From JAGOBP01 sp964550855 (GTDB taxonomy: Bacteria > Chloroflexota > Anaerolineae > Fen-1058): a stretch of 64,000 nt of DNA. The stretch is from the NCBI GenBank assembly GCA_964550855.1, contig CAZKBQ010000013.1, positions 22,077-86,076 of the forward strand. Direction: 5' to 3'. Both the position numbers and the translations under genes were made by a program. Positions 24,804-34,076 of this stretch are shown piece after piece (the first letter of the stretch is position 1; each line of letters starts with the position of its first letter). The notes under the pieces were generated by a model that did not search any database, was not told the origin of the DNA, and worked only from the letters and a program-made list of their open reading frames with translations.

Positions 24804-25541
24804 TTATTTGGCCGCCAGGACCGCGATCTCCACTTGCGCCCGATCGCCGCGCTGCTTGGCCACGCCGTGTTCCACCGGCCGGCCCTGCACGTCGTACATG
24901 GTGCTGTGGATGACCAGCAGCGGCACGTTCGCCTTGATGCGCAGCAGTCTGGCTTCTTCTGCCGAGCACGGCGCGGCTTCTGCCAGCCGCACGCCGTGAT
25001 CGAGTTGGATGCCGTACTTGGTGCGCATCAGCGCGTACAGCGACAGCGCGCTGAAATCCTCGCGCTCCAGGCCGGGAAAGAGCTGGGCGGGCAGGTAGTT
25101 GGTGGCCACGTCAAACGGCCGGTCGTCGACGAAGCGCAGGCGCACCAACTTCACCACGGGCGCGCCGGGGCTTAACTGCAGCTCGCCGGCCGTGTGATCG
25201 TCGGCGGGCACGACGCATTGTTGCAGCACCTTCACCGTGACGGCGAGGCCGCGCCGCGCCATGTCGGCGTGGAAGCCGGCCGTCTCCTGCGCCCACTGCA
25301 CGCGGAACTTGGGCGGCGCCACGAACGTGCCCTTGCCTTGCACCGCATAGAGCAGGCCCTCGTGAATCAGATCGTTCAGCGCTTTGCGCACCGTGATGCG
25401 GCTGACGCCGTGCGTCTGGCACAGTTCGTGCTCGGAGGGGATGGGTTGATCGGCGGCGAGCAGCCCAATCTGCGCCCGCAGCGCTTCGCGCAGTTGGTAA
25501 TACTTTGGCAGCGGGGCGGCGGTCTGAGGCGGTCTGGGCAT
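24804..25541 (-). CDS. GntR-family regulator with UTRA ligand domain (HutC subfamily)
   Basis: 245 aa. N-terminal winged helix: PKYYQLREALRAQI, IPSEHELCQTHGVSRITVRKALNDL and GKGTFVAPP. C-terminal UTRA domain (about 85-240) with PVVKLVRLRFVDDRPFDVATNYLPA and VHSTMYDVQGRPVEHG-like sequence. UTRA regulators sense sugar phosphates or small acids. The gene heads the (-) arm and is divergent from a ROK regulator, with overlapping promoters between them, so it probably controls one or both arms. Confidence 0.92.
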   Translation of the reverse strand: MPRPPQTAAPLPKYYQLREALRAQIGLLAADQPIPSEHELCQTHGVSRITVRKALNDLIHEGLLYAVQGKGTFVAPPKFRVQWAQETAGFHADMARRGLAVTVKVLQQCVVPADDHTAGELQLSPGAPVVKLVRLRFVDDRPFDVATNYLPAQLFPGLEREDFSALSLYALMRTKYGIQLDHGVRLAEAAPCSAEEARLLRIKANVPLLVIHSTMYDVQGRPVEHGVAKQRGDRAQVEIAVLAAK

Positions 25542-25594
25542 GACTGGCGCTCGTACCCTCTCGCGGCCCGTGCACAGCGACGCGGGTCGTCAGG

Positions 25595-25623
25595 TTGACA
25601 TTACAAGTTAATTGCATTATACT
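25595..25623 (+). promoter_or_regulatory. Sigma-70 promoter toward the ROK/ABC arm
   Basis: TTGACA (25595-25600), 17-bp spacer, TATACT (25618-25623): near-consensus. Predicted start near 25630 leaves a leader of about 140 nt before ATG 25770. Within the leader, 25704-25719 is a palindrome (CGTGA-AGTAAG-TCACG) that could be an operator. Confidence 0.7.
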
Positions 25624-25643
25624 CATTTCGTCTCAGGAATCAA
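25616..25643 (-). promoter_or_regulatory. Sigma-70 promoter toward the GntR/catabolic arm
   Basis: On the minus strand TTGATT (25643-25638), 16-bp spacer, TATAAT (25621-25616). Its -10 box physically overlaps the -10 box of the opposing promoter (25618-25623), so the two cannot easily be occupied at once. Start is expected near 25609, about 68 nt before the GntR ATG. Confidence 0.65.
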
Positions 25644-25769
25644 GCCGGATTTTTACCGCTGAAATAGCACGAAACGCATCGCCAAAAACAACTTAAGCAT
25701 ATCCGTGAAGTAAGTCACGAAGAAGATTGCACATTGATCACGTGACGGGCGAGGCGCAAGTATGCTAGC

Positions 25770-27071
25770 ATGGCAATCAGCCGTCCCATCGCCCGCCGGT
25801 CATTGAGGCCCATGAGTCCAGCCGCCCGCCCGTCAACGCTCAAGCCCCGCCCCATCGCGCCGCTGATCGTCTCGGCGCACGAGGCGCAGGTGATTGCCGC
25901 GCTGCGCAAGTACGAGGAAGTGTCCCGCACCGACATCGCGCGCCTCACCGGCTGGTCACGCCCCAAGGTGACCGGCGAAGTGGGCAAGTTGATCAAGCGC
26001 GGCATCCTGATGGAAACAGGCGAGGGCGAATCGCAGGGCGGCCGCCGCCCGCGTCTGTTGAAGTTCAACAATGTGCTGGGCTACATCGTGGGCGTGGACA
26101 TCGGCGCCACCAGCATCGATATTGCGCTGGCCGATCTGAATGCGCAGGTGCTGGCGCGCGACTGCGGCCCGGCCGACGTGCGCGACGAGCCGCTGGTGCT
26201 GCTGGGCGATGTGAAACAGCGCATCCTGACGATATTGGCCAAGCGCGGGCTGCGCGCCGATCAAGTGTTGGGCATCGGCGTGGGTGTGCCGGGGCCGGTG
26301 GATTTTGCGAAGGGCGTGCTGGTGGCCCCCCCGTTGATGCCCGCCTGGGAAGGCTTTTCGATTCGCGGCTATTTCCACGCCGCGTTTCCTTCATCGTTTG
26401 TCGCAGTGGACAACGACGTGAACATCATGGCGCTGGGCGAGCTGCAGGCAGGCGCGGGCGCCGATGTCGATAACTTCATCTTCGTCAAGATCGGCACCGG
26501 CATCGGCGCCGGCATTGTGTGCAACGGGCGGGTGCATCGCGGCAGCAACGGCAGCGCGGGCGACATCGGTCACATTGGCGTTGATCCCAACGGCCCGATC
26601 TGCCGCTGTGGCAACCCCGGTTGTCTGGAGATGATGGCCGCCGGGCCGGCCATCGCCTATCGGGCGACAGAGGCCGCACAGTCCGGCCAGAGCGCCATTC
26701 TCGCTCAAAAACTGTTGGCCGCCGGCGGCACGCTGCGCGCCGAGGATGTGGGCGCGGCGGCGCGCGAAGGTGATCGCGCCGCCATCGAGATCATTCAGAG
26801 CAGCGGGCGGATGATCGGCGATGTGCTGGCCGGGCTGGTGAACTTCTTCAACCCCAGCATGATTCTGGTGGGCGGTGGCGTGGCCAACATCGGCAACCAA
26901 CTATTGGCCTCCATTCGACAGGCGGTGCTGCGCCGCTCGACGGCGCTGGCCACCCGCGAATTGAACATCAGCTATTCGCCCATGAGCACTGAAGCCGGCG
27001 TGACCGGCGCGATCCATCTGGCGCTTGAGCATCTGTTTATCGTTCAGGACAAAGTGAGTCAGACGCTATAG
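25770..27071 (+). CDS. ROK-family transcriptional regulator
   Basis: Up to 433 aa. Winged helix about residues 38-90 (HEAQVIAALRKYEEVSRTDIARLTGWSRP in part), then a ROK fold with VDIGATSIDIALAD, AVDNDVNIMALGEL and the zinc-binding GPICRCGNPGCLEM. The start is uncertain: ATG 25770 has no ribosome site, whereas ATG 25812 has GAGG close upstream and leaves the helix intact. It precedes the transporter operon by 82 bp on the same strand, so it probably controls it, in parallel with the divergent GntR regulator. Confidence 0.9.
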   Translation: MAISRPIARRSLRPMSPAARPSTLKPRPIAPLIVSAHEAQVIAALRKYEEVSRTDIARLTGWSRPKVTGEVGKLIKRGILMETGEGESQGGRRPRLLKFNNVLGYIVGVDIGATSIDIALADLNAQVLARDCGPADVRDEPLVLLGDVKQRILTILAKRGLRADQVLGIGVGVPGPVDFAKGVLVAPPLMPAWEGFSIRGYFHAAFPSSFVAVDNDVNIMALGELQAGAGADVDNFIFVKIGTGIGAGIVCNGRVHRGSNGSAGDIGHIGVDPNGPICRCGNPGCLEMMAAGPAIAYRATEAAQSGQSAILAQKLLAAGGTLRAEDVGAAAREGDRAAIEIIQSSGRMIGDVLAGLVNFFNPSMILVGGGVANIGNQLLASIRQAVLRRSTALATRELNISYSPMSTEAGVTGAIHLALEHLFIVQDKVSQTL

Positions 27072-27153
27072 GAGGTGGCTCCATCCCGATCGGTCTGGAA
27101 AACCGGCTGTCGCTACTCGATCAAACTTCAACACCCACAAGGAGAAGAGATCC

Positions 27154-28567
27154 ATGAAGCACAGTAAAGCAACTCTGGCAGTCGTGACGCTGCTGCTCGT
27201 CATCGCGCTGGCCGCCGGCTGCGCCGCGCCCGCGGCCACGCCGACCGCCGCGCCCACACAACCCGCCCAGCCCGCGCAACCGGCTGTTCAACCGACGACT
27301 GCGCCGGCCCAGCCCGCGCAGCCGGCCGCCAAGAAATTCACGATCGGCATCTCCAACCCCTTCATTTCCAGTGAATATCGCACGCAGATGATCCAGGAAC
27401 TGAAGGATGTCAATGCCGAATACGTCGCGAAGGGCATTGCCAATGACCTCGTGATCGAGAGTGCGGACACCGACGTGCCGGGCCAGATTCAGCAGCTGCA
27501 GAACCTGATCAACAAGGGCGTGGACGCGATCCTGGTGAATCCCGGTGATGTGAACGGTCTGAACGACACGCTGCAAGAGGCCGTGAAGAAGGGCATCATC
27601 GTGATCTCGGTGGATCAGGAGTTGGACACGCCGAACGTGTACAACGTGGGCATCGACCAGAAGGAATGGGCCAAGATATCGGCCAAGTGGCTGGCGGAGA
27701 AGTTGGGCGGCAAGGGCAACATCGTGGAGATCGAAGGCTTCCCCGGCCACCCGGCGAACGTGGCGCGCATGAGCGGCGTGGACGAAGTGCTGGCGGGCTA
27801 TCCGGACATCAAGGTGCTGGCGAAGGACACCGGCAAGTGGGACGAGGCGACCGGCCAGCAGGTGATGTCGAACTTCCTGGCGTCGTTCCCGAATCTGGAC
27901 GGCTACTGGACGCAGGACGGCATGGCGATTGGGGCGTTCCAGGCGGTGCTGGCGGCCAATCCGGCCAAGTTCCCGGTGGTCGTGGGTGAAGGCCGCTGCC
28001 AGTTCCTCCAGCTGTGGAATGAGCAGCTGCAGAAGGACCCGACTTTCGAATCGATCGCGGTGGCGAATCCGCCCGGCGTGTCCCCGACCGGCCTGCGCAT
28101 CGCCGTCAATATGCTGATGGGCAAGCAGGTGGACAAGAGCAAGTTGGGCGGCGCCAACGGCCTGTCGTTCGTCATCCCGATACCTGTGGTTGTGACCAAG
28201 GACAACTTCAAGCAGGTCTTTGAGACGCAGTGCAAGGACAAGCCGGCCACGTATCTGCTGGACGGCATCATGACCGACGACGAAGTGCAGCAGTTCTTTG
28301 TCGGCGGTTCGGCTCCGGCGTCCTCGGCTCCGGCCAAGAAGTTTACGGTGGGCATCTCCAACCCCTTCATTTCCAGTGAATATCGCACGCAGATGATCCA
28401 GGAACNNNNNNNNNNNNNNNNNNNNNNNNNNNNNNNNNNNNNNNNNNNNNNNNNNNNNNNNNNNNNNNNNNNNNNNNNNNNNNNNNNNNNNNNNNNNNNN
28501 NNNNNCCACGTATCTGCTGGACGGCATCATGACCGACGACGAAGTGCAGCAGTTCTTTGTGAAGTAA
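27154..28567 (+). CDS. Ribose-type ABC substrate-binding lipoprotein with duplicated domain, interrupted by assembly gap
   Basis: Lipoprotein signal with lipobox LAAGC, a Gln/Pro/Ala linker, then a periplasmic-binding fold starting KKFTIGISNPFISSEYRTQM and ending TYLLDGIMTDDEVQQFFV. Instead of stopping, the frame continues through GGSAPASSAPA into a second KKFTVGISNPFISSEYRTQM and then 100 Ns (28406-28505). After the gap the same C-terminal end (TYLLDGIMTDDEVQQFFVK) appears and stops at 28567. Either one gene encodes two tandem binding domains or the assembler merged two near-identical genes; the gap cannot be its true length. Strong GGAGAAGAG site. Ligand is likely a monosaccharide or polyol. 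Confidence 0.85.
28406..28505. other. Assembly gap (100 Ns)
   Basis: A run of exactly 100 ambiguous bases, the usual placeholder for a scaffold join of unknown size. It falls inside the second copy of a repeated binding domain, and about 50 bases right of it are identical to the sequence from 28248 onward. A complete second domain would need roughly 0.8 kb more. Confidence 0.97.
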
Positions 28568-28580
28568 ATCCGACCCGATT

Positions 28581-28609
28581 GTCCCCCTCTCCCCGGCGGA
28601 GAGGGGGAC
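28581..28609 (+). terminator. Strong hairpin after the binding-protein gene
   Basis: Perfect 12-bp arms GTCCCCCTCTCC / GGAGAGGGGGAC with a CCGGC loop, 13 bp after the stop. No T-run, so readthrough into the ATPase gene is expected. Same repeat type as 16458-16484. Confidence 0.65.
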
Positions 28610-28630
28610 ACTTCGACGAGAAAGCCGAAC

Positions 28631-30142
28631 ATGACCATTTCGCTGACCGCCCGCAACGTCGTCAAGCACTACGGCGGCGTCGTCGCGTTAGCCGACGCCA
28701 ACCTCGAAATTCGGTCCGGCGAAGTGCTGGCGCTGATCGGCGCGAACGGCAGCGGCAAGAGCACGTTGAGCAAGATCATCAACGGGGTGGTCGTGCTCGA
28801 CGGCGGCCAGCTGCTGCTGGACGGCAAACCGATCCGGTTCGCGTCGCCGCACGCGGCCAAAAACCTGGGAATCTCCACGGTCTTTCAAGAGTTAAGCCTG
28901 GTGCCGCAGATGACGGTGGCCGAAAATATCTGGTTGACACGCGAGCCGCTAAAGGGCGGCCGGGTCGATCGGGCCGAGATCGATCGTCGCACGCGCGAAC
29001 TCCTGTCGTTGTTTGTCGGCACGGTCAAAGCTGATCTGACCCCGGACATCCCGATCGGCCTGCTGCCGCCCGACGAAAAACAGATCGTCGAGATATTGAA
29101 AGCGATCTCCTTCAGGCCGCGCCTGTTGATCCTCGACGAGGCCACGGCCAGCCTGGACAGCCGGCAGGTGCAGCGCTTGTTTGAACTGGTGACGCGCTGG
29201 AAGGCGGCCGGCACTGCCATTGTGTTCGTGTCGCATCGCATGGAAGAGATCTTTCAGATCGCCGATCGTTACTCGGTGCTGCGTAACGGTCGCACCGTGG
29301 GCGCCGGCGCGATGAAGGAAGTGACCACCAGAGACCTGGTCGATCTCATGGTGGAGGAAGCGCGCGTGGAAAACGTGGTGGAGCGCGCCACCACCAGAGA
29401 CCTGGAGACACGCCCCATTCAGCTGGAGGCGGCCAACCTGCGCACCGAAGGCGTCAACGGCGTCAGCGTGCAGCTGCGCGAAGGCGAGCTGCTGGGCGTG
29501 GGCGGGCTGAAAGGGCAGGGCCAGCGCGAACTGCTGCTGGCGTTGTTTGGCGCCCTGCCGTACACGGGCACGGTCAAACTCAACGGCGTGGAAACGCGCT
29601 TCAAGCATCCGCGGCAGGCGATGCAACACGGGCTGGCGCTGGTGCCCGGCGAACGCGCCAAAGAAGGGCTGCTGTTCATCCGATCGATCCTCGAAAACTT
29701 CCTCGTTCCGTCGTGGCGCAACTATGGTTTTCCGCTCCGCATGAAACGCGCGCGGCAGGACGCAACGGCGATGTCAACGCGCCTGAGCCTGAAAATGACC
29801 GGTTTGGATGAGCCGGTCAGCGGCCTGTCGGGCGGCAATGCGCAGAAGGTTGTCATCGGCAAGTGGCTGCTGCGCAATCCGCGCGTACTGCTGCTGGATG
29901 ATCCGACCAAAGGGGTGGACGTCGGCACCAAAGCCGAGTTCTACAAATTGCTGGCGCAATTGTGCACCGAAGGCAAATCGGTGCTGTTCTACAGCAGCGA
30001 CGACGAAGAATTGATCGGCCTGTGCGACCGGGTGCTGGTGATGCACGACGGCGTCATCCGCTCGGAGTTGGCGGGCGAATCGCTGACCAAGGCCAATCTC
30101 ATCGCGGCCAGTCTGGGCGCCGCGCAGGAGGCCCGGCCGTGA
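28631..30142 (+). CDS. Sugar ABC transporter ATPase with two ATP-binding domains (RbsA/MglA type)
   Basis: 503 aa. First ATPase domain: Walker A GANGSGKST near residue 38, Walker B LLILDEATASLD. Its signature is degenerate (GLLPPDEKQIVEI). The second domain lacks a normal Walker A (GGLKGQGQRE), as in RbsA, but has the signature LSGGNAQKVVIGKWL and Walker B LLLDDPTKGVD. Energises the two permeases that follow. The stop TGA overlaps the next start (GTGATG). Start ATG 28631 has only a weak ribosome site. Confidence 0.92.
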   Translation: MTISLTARNVVKHYGGVVALADANLEIRSGEVLALIGANGSGKSTLSKIINGVVVLDGGQLLLDGKPIRFASPHAAKNLGISTVFQELSLVPQMTVAENIWLTREPLKGGRVDRAEIDRRTRELLSLFVGTVKADLTPDIPIGLLPPDEKQIVEILKAISFRPRLLILDEATASLDSRQVQRLFELVTRWKAAGTAIVFVSHRMEEIFQIADRYSVLRNGRTVGAGAMKEVTTRDLVDLMVEEARVENVVERATTRDLETRPIQLEAANLRTEGVNGVSVQLREGELLGVGGLKGQGQRELLLALFGALPYTGTVKLNGVETRFKHPRQAMQHGLALVPGERAKEGLLFIRSILENFLVPSWRNYGFPLRMKRARQDATAMSTRLSLKMTGLDEPVSGLSGGNAQKVVIGKWLLRNPRVLLLDDPTKGVDVGTKAEFYKLLAQLCTEGKSVLFYSSDDEELIGLCDRVLVMHDGVIRSELAGESLTKANLIAASLGAAQEARP

Positions 30143-31107
30143 TGCGCACCCGTTGGCAGACTCTCACCTATCGCAATCCGTATCTGTTCGCGCTGTTGCT
30201 GCTGGCGCTGGCCGTCGTCGCCAACTTTGTCCTGCAGCCCAACCTGTTCGAGCGTGAATCGCTCAACAACAACATGCGCGTCTTCCTGCCGCTGATCCTG
30301 GTTTCGGTGGGGCAGGCATTGGTCATCCTGGGCGGCGGCATCGATATTTCCGTCGGCGCGATCGTGTCGGTGGTCAACGCGCTGCTGGCCACGCAGATCG
30401 GCTTGAAGGGCGATCCGAATCAAGCGGTGGGCTGGTTAATTGCCGCCTTGTTCGTCGGCATGCTGGCAGGCGCCATCAATGGTTTCTTTGTGGCGTATCT
30501 GCGCCTGCAGCCCATCATCACCACCTACGCCACCAGTTTTCTCTTCGCGGGCGTGGCGCTGTTCATCCTGCCCAATCCGGGCGGCGGCGTGCCTTCGGCG
30601 TTCACGCAGTTCTATCGGGATACGACGCCGCTCGGGCTGCCGCTGGCCTTCTACGTAATCGCCCTGATTTTGATCGGCTGGTGGGTGATTCGCCAGCTGC
30701 GTTATGGGCGCTACCTGTTCGCCGTCGGCGGCAAAGCCGACGCCGCGTATGAAACGGGTGTGCCGGTGAGCGGCGTGCAGTTTAGCACTTACGTCATTTC
30801 CGGCTTCATGTCGGCGCTGGGCGGCATCGCGATTACGCTGCTCACCGGCTCGGGCAACGCGCAGGTCGGCGACGCGCTGACGCTGAGCTCGGTGACGGCG
30901 GTGGTCATCGGCGGGGCGGCGCTGAGCGGCGGCGTCGGCGGCGTGGCCGGCGCCATCATCGGCGCGATCGTGCTGGGGCTGATCCGCAATATCATTTCGT
31001 TCGCCAACGTCGAGACGTGGTGGCAGACCTTTGTCAACGCGGCCATCATCGTGCTGGCGCTGGCGACACCGGGCCTCATCAATCTGTTCCGGAGGAGGCG
31101 CGCATGA
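30142..31107 (+). CDS. Ribose-type ABC transporter permease 1
   Basis: 321 aa of RbsC/BPD_transp_2 type: about eight to ten membrane segments, LVSVGQALVILGGGIDISVGAIVSVVNAL at the N-terminus and LSSVTAVVIGGAALSGGVGGV toward the C-terminus, the family's conserved block. AGGAGG lies 10 bases before ATG 30142; GTG 30139 is an alternative. It overlaps the next permease by ATGA. Confidence 0.9.
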   Translation: MRTRWQTLTYRNPYLFALLLLALAVVANFVLQPNLFERESLNNNMRVFLPLILVSVGQALVILGGGIDISVGAIVSVVNALLATQIGLKGDPNQAVGWLIAALFVGMLAGAINGFFVAYLRLQPIITTYATSFLFAGVALFILPNPGGGVPSAFTQFYRDTTPLGLPLAFYVIALILIGWWVIRQLRYGRYLFAVGGKADAAYETGVPVSGVQFSTYVISGFMSALGGIAITLLTGSGNAQVGDALTLSSVTAVVIGGAALSGGVGGVAGAIIGAIVLGLIRNIISFANVETWWQTFVNAAIIVLALATPGLINLFRRRRA

Positions 31108-32066
31108 AACGCCTGGCGATTTCCCCGCCGGTGGCGGCTGTCCTGCTGGCGCTGGTGCTGTTTCTGCTGAGCGGCCTGCTGCCCAACGGTTTTGGCAGTA
31201 ATCCCGACGTGGCGATCCCGCAGGCCGTGAACATCATTCGGCTGTCGGTGTTTCTGGGAGTGATCGCCGCCGGGCAGACGCTGGTCATCATTAGCGGCGG
31301 CGAAGGCATCGATCTGTCGTCGGGCGCAGTGGTCACGTTGACGGCCATCATCACCTACTCGATCGTGAAAGGCCAGAACGAAAACGTGCTGCCCGCCCTG
31401 CTGGCCGTGCTGATCGTCGGTGCGGCCATCGGCTTCCTCAACGGCGTCGGCGTGACCTTTCTGAAGATCTCGCCGCTGGTGATGACGCTGGGCATGTCGG
31501 GCGTGGTCACCGGTTTGATCCTCGTCGTGACGCAGGGCAACGTCAGCGGCGCCATCGCACCCATCATGACGCAGCTGATCGCGCGCCCGGTGTTTCTGGG
31601 GATTCCGGGCGCGATCGTGATCTGGATCATCTTCGGGCTGGTGATGTGGTTGCTGCTGGAGCGCACGTCCTTTGGCAAGCACCTGTTTGCCATCGGCACC
31701 AATCGCGTCACGGCTCGTTTATCGGGCGTCAATGTGACGGGCATGGTGTTGGGCACGTACGCGCTGGCCGGCCTGCTGGCGGGCCTGGGTGGTTTCCTGG
31801 TCGTGGGCAACACGGGCGTCGTCCACATCCGCATCGGCGATCCGTTTTTGTTTCCATCGATCGCGGCGGTGGCCGTGGGCGGCACGCTGCTGTCGGGCGG
31901 CAAGGGCAGCTACTGGGGCACCATGGCGGGCGCGCTGGTGCTGACGTTGATCACGAGCCTGCTGACGACGATGCAGATGCCTGAATCGGTGCGGCGCATG
32001 GTGTTGGGCGCGACGCTGCTGATCATGATCTCGATCTACGGGCGGCAGCGCAGTTTGCGGCAATAA
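31104..32066 (+). CDS. Ribose-type ABC transporter permease 2
   Basis: 320 aa, same family as the preceding gene: GVIAAGQTLVIISGGEGIDLSSGAVV, GKHLFAIGTN, and IAAVAVGGTLLSGGKGSYWGT. Two unequal permeases indicate a heterodimeric channel, as in AI-2 and some pentose importers. GGAGGAGG precedes the ATG, which overlaps the upstream stop (ATGA). Confidence 0.9.
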   Translation: MKRLAISPPVAAVLLALVLFLLSGLLPNGFGSNPDVAIPQAVNIIRLSVFLGVIAAGQTLVIISGGEGIDLSSGAVVTLTAIITYSIVKGQNENVLPALLAVLIVGAAIGFLNGVGVTFLKISPLVMTLGMSGVVTGLILVVTQGNVSGAIAPIMTQLIARPVFLGIPGAIVIWIIFGLVMWLLLERTSFGKHLFAIGTNRVTARLSGVNVTGMVLGTYALAGLLAGLGGFLVVGNTGVVHIRIGDPFLFPSIAAVAVGGTLLSGGKGSYWGTMAGALVLTLITSLLTTMQMPESVRRMVLGATLLIMISIYGRQRSLRQ

Positions 32067-32154
32067 GGCTAATCCCACCGCCGGGACGCGAAGGGCGCCG
32101 ATCGGTTTGTCTGCGCCTCCGCGATCTCCGTGGTGACAGAGGGTTGATCGTGCA
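32067..32154. repeat. Intergenic spacer with a CTCCGTGGTGAC-type repeat
   Basis: 88 bp without a gene. 32130-32141 reads CTCCGTGGTGAC, also found inverted at 22571-22582. Surrounding bases (CCGGGACGCGAAGG, CTCCGCGAT) fit a dispersed repeat type rather than a promoter. It separates the transporter from the catabolic genes of the (+) arm. Confidence 0.4.
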
Positions 32155-32856
32155 ATGATTAAACAGCTGAACAGCAAGACCATCACGTATGAAGAACTGG
32201 CGAAGGTGATCGATCACTCGCTGCTGAAGCCGGAGTTGACCGAGGCGGAGGTGATCGCCGGCTGCGAACTGGCGAAGCGTTATCACGTCGCCTCGGTGTG
32301 TGTGAAGCCGTGCCACGTCAAACTCGCCGCGCAGCTGCTGGCCGGGTCGGATGTGCTGGTTGGTACGGTCGTGGGCTTCCCGCACGGCAACTCCACCATC
32401 GCCACAAAGGTGTTCGAAACGAAAGACGCCATCGCCAACGGCGCGGTTGAGATCGACATGGTCCTCAACATCGGCGAACTCCGCTCGGGCCACGTGGATT
32501 ACGTGCGCGAGGAAGTGAAGGCCGTGGTGGAGGCCGCGCATCCCACCGCCATCGTCAAGGTGATCTTTGAGAATGCGTATCTCACCGACGAGCAGAAGAT
32601 TCAGGCCTGCCGGTTGTGCGAGGCGGCGGGCGCGGACTTCGTCAAAACCTCGACCGGCTTTGCGCCGACCGGTGCGACCGTGGCCGACATCCAGTTGATG
32701 CGCGCCAATGTGGGGCCGCAGGTGCAGGTGAAGGCCGCGCATGGCGTGCGCACGCTCGACGCGCTGCTGGACATGATCGACGCGGGTGCGACCCGCTCGG
32801 GCGCGACGGCGACGGCGGCCATGCTCGACGAATTCAAACAGCGACGTGGAGGCTGA
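32155..32856 (+). CDS. deoC: Deoxyribose-phosphate aldolase family protein
   Basis: 233 aa class I aldolase. Schiff-base Lys164 in DFVKTSTGF, proton-relay Lys193 in QVKAAHGVRT and Asp101 in VEIDMVLN are all present, so it should be active. Classical substrate is 2-deoxy-D-ribose 5-phosphate, giving glyceraldehyde-3-phosphate and acetaldehyde. Within a locus of dehydrogenases and isomerases a related deoxy-sugar phosphate is also possible. It ends 2 bases before the next start, so the genes are coupled. Confidence 0.92.
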   Translation: MIKQLNSKTITYEELAKVIDHSLLKPELTEAEVIAGCELAKRYHVASVCVKPCHVKLAAQLLAGSDVLVGTVVGFPHGNSTIATKVFETKDAIANGAVEIDMVLNIGELRSGHVDYVREEVKAVVEAAHPTAIVKVIFENAYLTDEQKIQACRLCEAAGADFVKTSTGFAPTGATVADIQLMRANVGPQVQVKAAHGVRTLDALLDMIDAGATRSGATATAAMLDEFKQRRGG

Positions 32857-32858
32857 GG

Positions 32859-34007
32859 ATGTCGGATTTGAAAGTGGGTGTCATCGGCACGGGTTTTATC
32901 GGCCCTGCGCACGTCGAAGCGCTGCGCCGGCTCGGCATTGAGGTTGTGGCGGTGGCCGGGCCACGCATCGACGGCGTGGCCGAGAAGGCGAAGGCCATGC
33001 ACGTGGGCCAGTACTATGAGACCGCCGAAGCGCTGATCAACGATCCGGCAGTGAACGTGGTGCACATCACGTCGCCCAACTACGCGCATCACGCGCAGGC
33101 GAGGGCGGCGCTGCTGGCGGGCAAGCACGTGGTGTGCGAAAAGCCGCTGGCGATGAACTCGGCGGAATCGATCGAGTTGGTGCAGCTGGCCGCGGAAAAG
33201 AGGCTGGTCAACGCCGTCAACTTCAACATCCGCTTCTATCCGATCTCGCATCAGGCGCGGCACATCGTGCAGAACGGCGACCTGGGCGACGTGTACATCG
33301 TGCAGGGCTCATATCTGCAAGACTGGCTGCTGTACCCGACCGATTGGAACTGGCGGCTCGAGCCTCAATACAGCGGCGAGATGCGCGCCGTGGCTGACAT
33401 CGGCTCGCACTGGCTCGATCTGACCACGTTCATCACCGGCCTGAAGGTCGAGTCGGTCATGGCTGATTTCAAGACATTTTTGCCGGTGCGCCAGAAACCC
33501 ACGCGCCCTGTCGAGACGTTTACGGGCAAGCTGCAAACAGCGCAGGACTACGAAGAGCAGCCGATCCACACCGAGGATTATGCGACGGTGCTGCTGCGTT
33601 ACACCAACGGCGCGCGCGGCGTGATGACGGTGTCACAGGTGAGCGCCGGTCGCAAGAACCGGGTGTATTACGAGATCGACGGCGCGAAGGCGTCAATCGC
33701 GTGGGACGGCGAGCGCCCCAATGAGTTGTGGATCGGCCATCGCGATCGCGCCAATGAGCAGCTGTTGAAAGATCCGGCGCTGCTGGCGCCCGAAGCGCGG
33801 CAGTTTGCTTCGTATCCGGGCGGGCACAACGAAGGTTTCCCCGACACGTTCAAGCAGTTGTACACCGCGATCTATCGCTATATCGACGCGGGCGACTTCA
33901 CGGCGAAGCCTGATTTCCCGACGTTTGAAGACGGCGATCGCGCCTTGCGCGTGGGCGAGGCGATTCTGCGCAGCGCACGCGAGGATCGATGGGTGAAGGT
34001 TGAATGA
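32859..34007 (+). CDS. Gfo/Idh/MocA-family oxidoreductase (third of the locus)
   Basis: 382 aa. Rossmann motif VGVIGTGFIGPAH; catalytic motif VVCEKPLAMN; C-terminal domain with WNWRLEPQYSGEMRAVADIGSHWLDL, whose Asp and His match the usual active-site pair. A GGAGG before GAGGATG fixes the start. Distinct from the two enzymes of the (-) arm. It likely oxidises the imported sugar. Confidence 0.9.
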   Translation: MSDLKVGVIGTGFIGPAHVEALRRLGIEVVAVAGPRIDGVAEKAKAMHVGQYYETAEALINDPAVNVVHITSPNYAHHAQARAALLAGKHVVCEKPLAMNSAESIELVQLAAEKRLVNAVNFNIRFYPISHQARHIVQNGDLGDVYIVQGSYLQDWLLYPTDWNWRLEPQYSGEMRAVADIGSHWLDLTTFITGLKVESVMADFKTFLPVRQKPTRPVETFTGKLQTAQDYEEQPIHTEDYATVLLRYTNGARGVMTVSQVSAGRKNRVYYEIDGAKASIAWDGERPNELWIGHRDRANEQLLKDPALLAPEARQFASYPGGHNEGFPDTFKQLYTAIYRYIDAGDFTAKPDFPTFEDGDRALRVGEAILRSAREDRWVKVE

Positions 34008-34048
34008 CGAGTGATGAGTGATGAGTGACACGCAGCACACTCACTCGT
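34007..34048. repeat. GAGTGATGAGTGA-type intergenic inverted repeat
   Basis: ACGAGTGA (34007-34014) and TCACTCGT (34041-34048) are inverted copies flanking GATGAGTGATGAGTGACA-like tandem units. Related bases occur at 42750-42764. Gap is only 69 bp and also holds the ribosome site GAAAGGAG of the next gene. Confidence 0.5.
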
Positions 34049-34076
34049 CGCGCAGCACGAACTCGAAAGGAGAACC

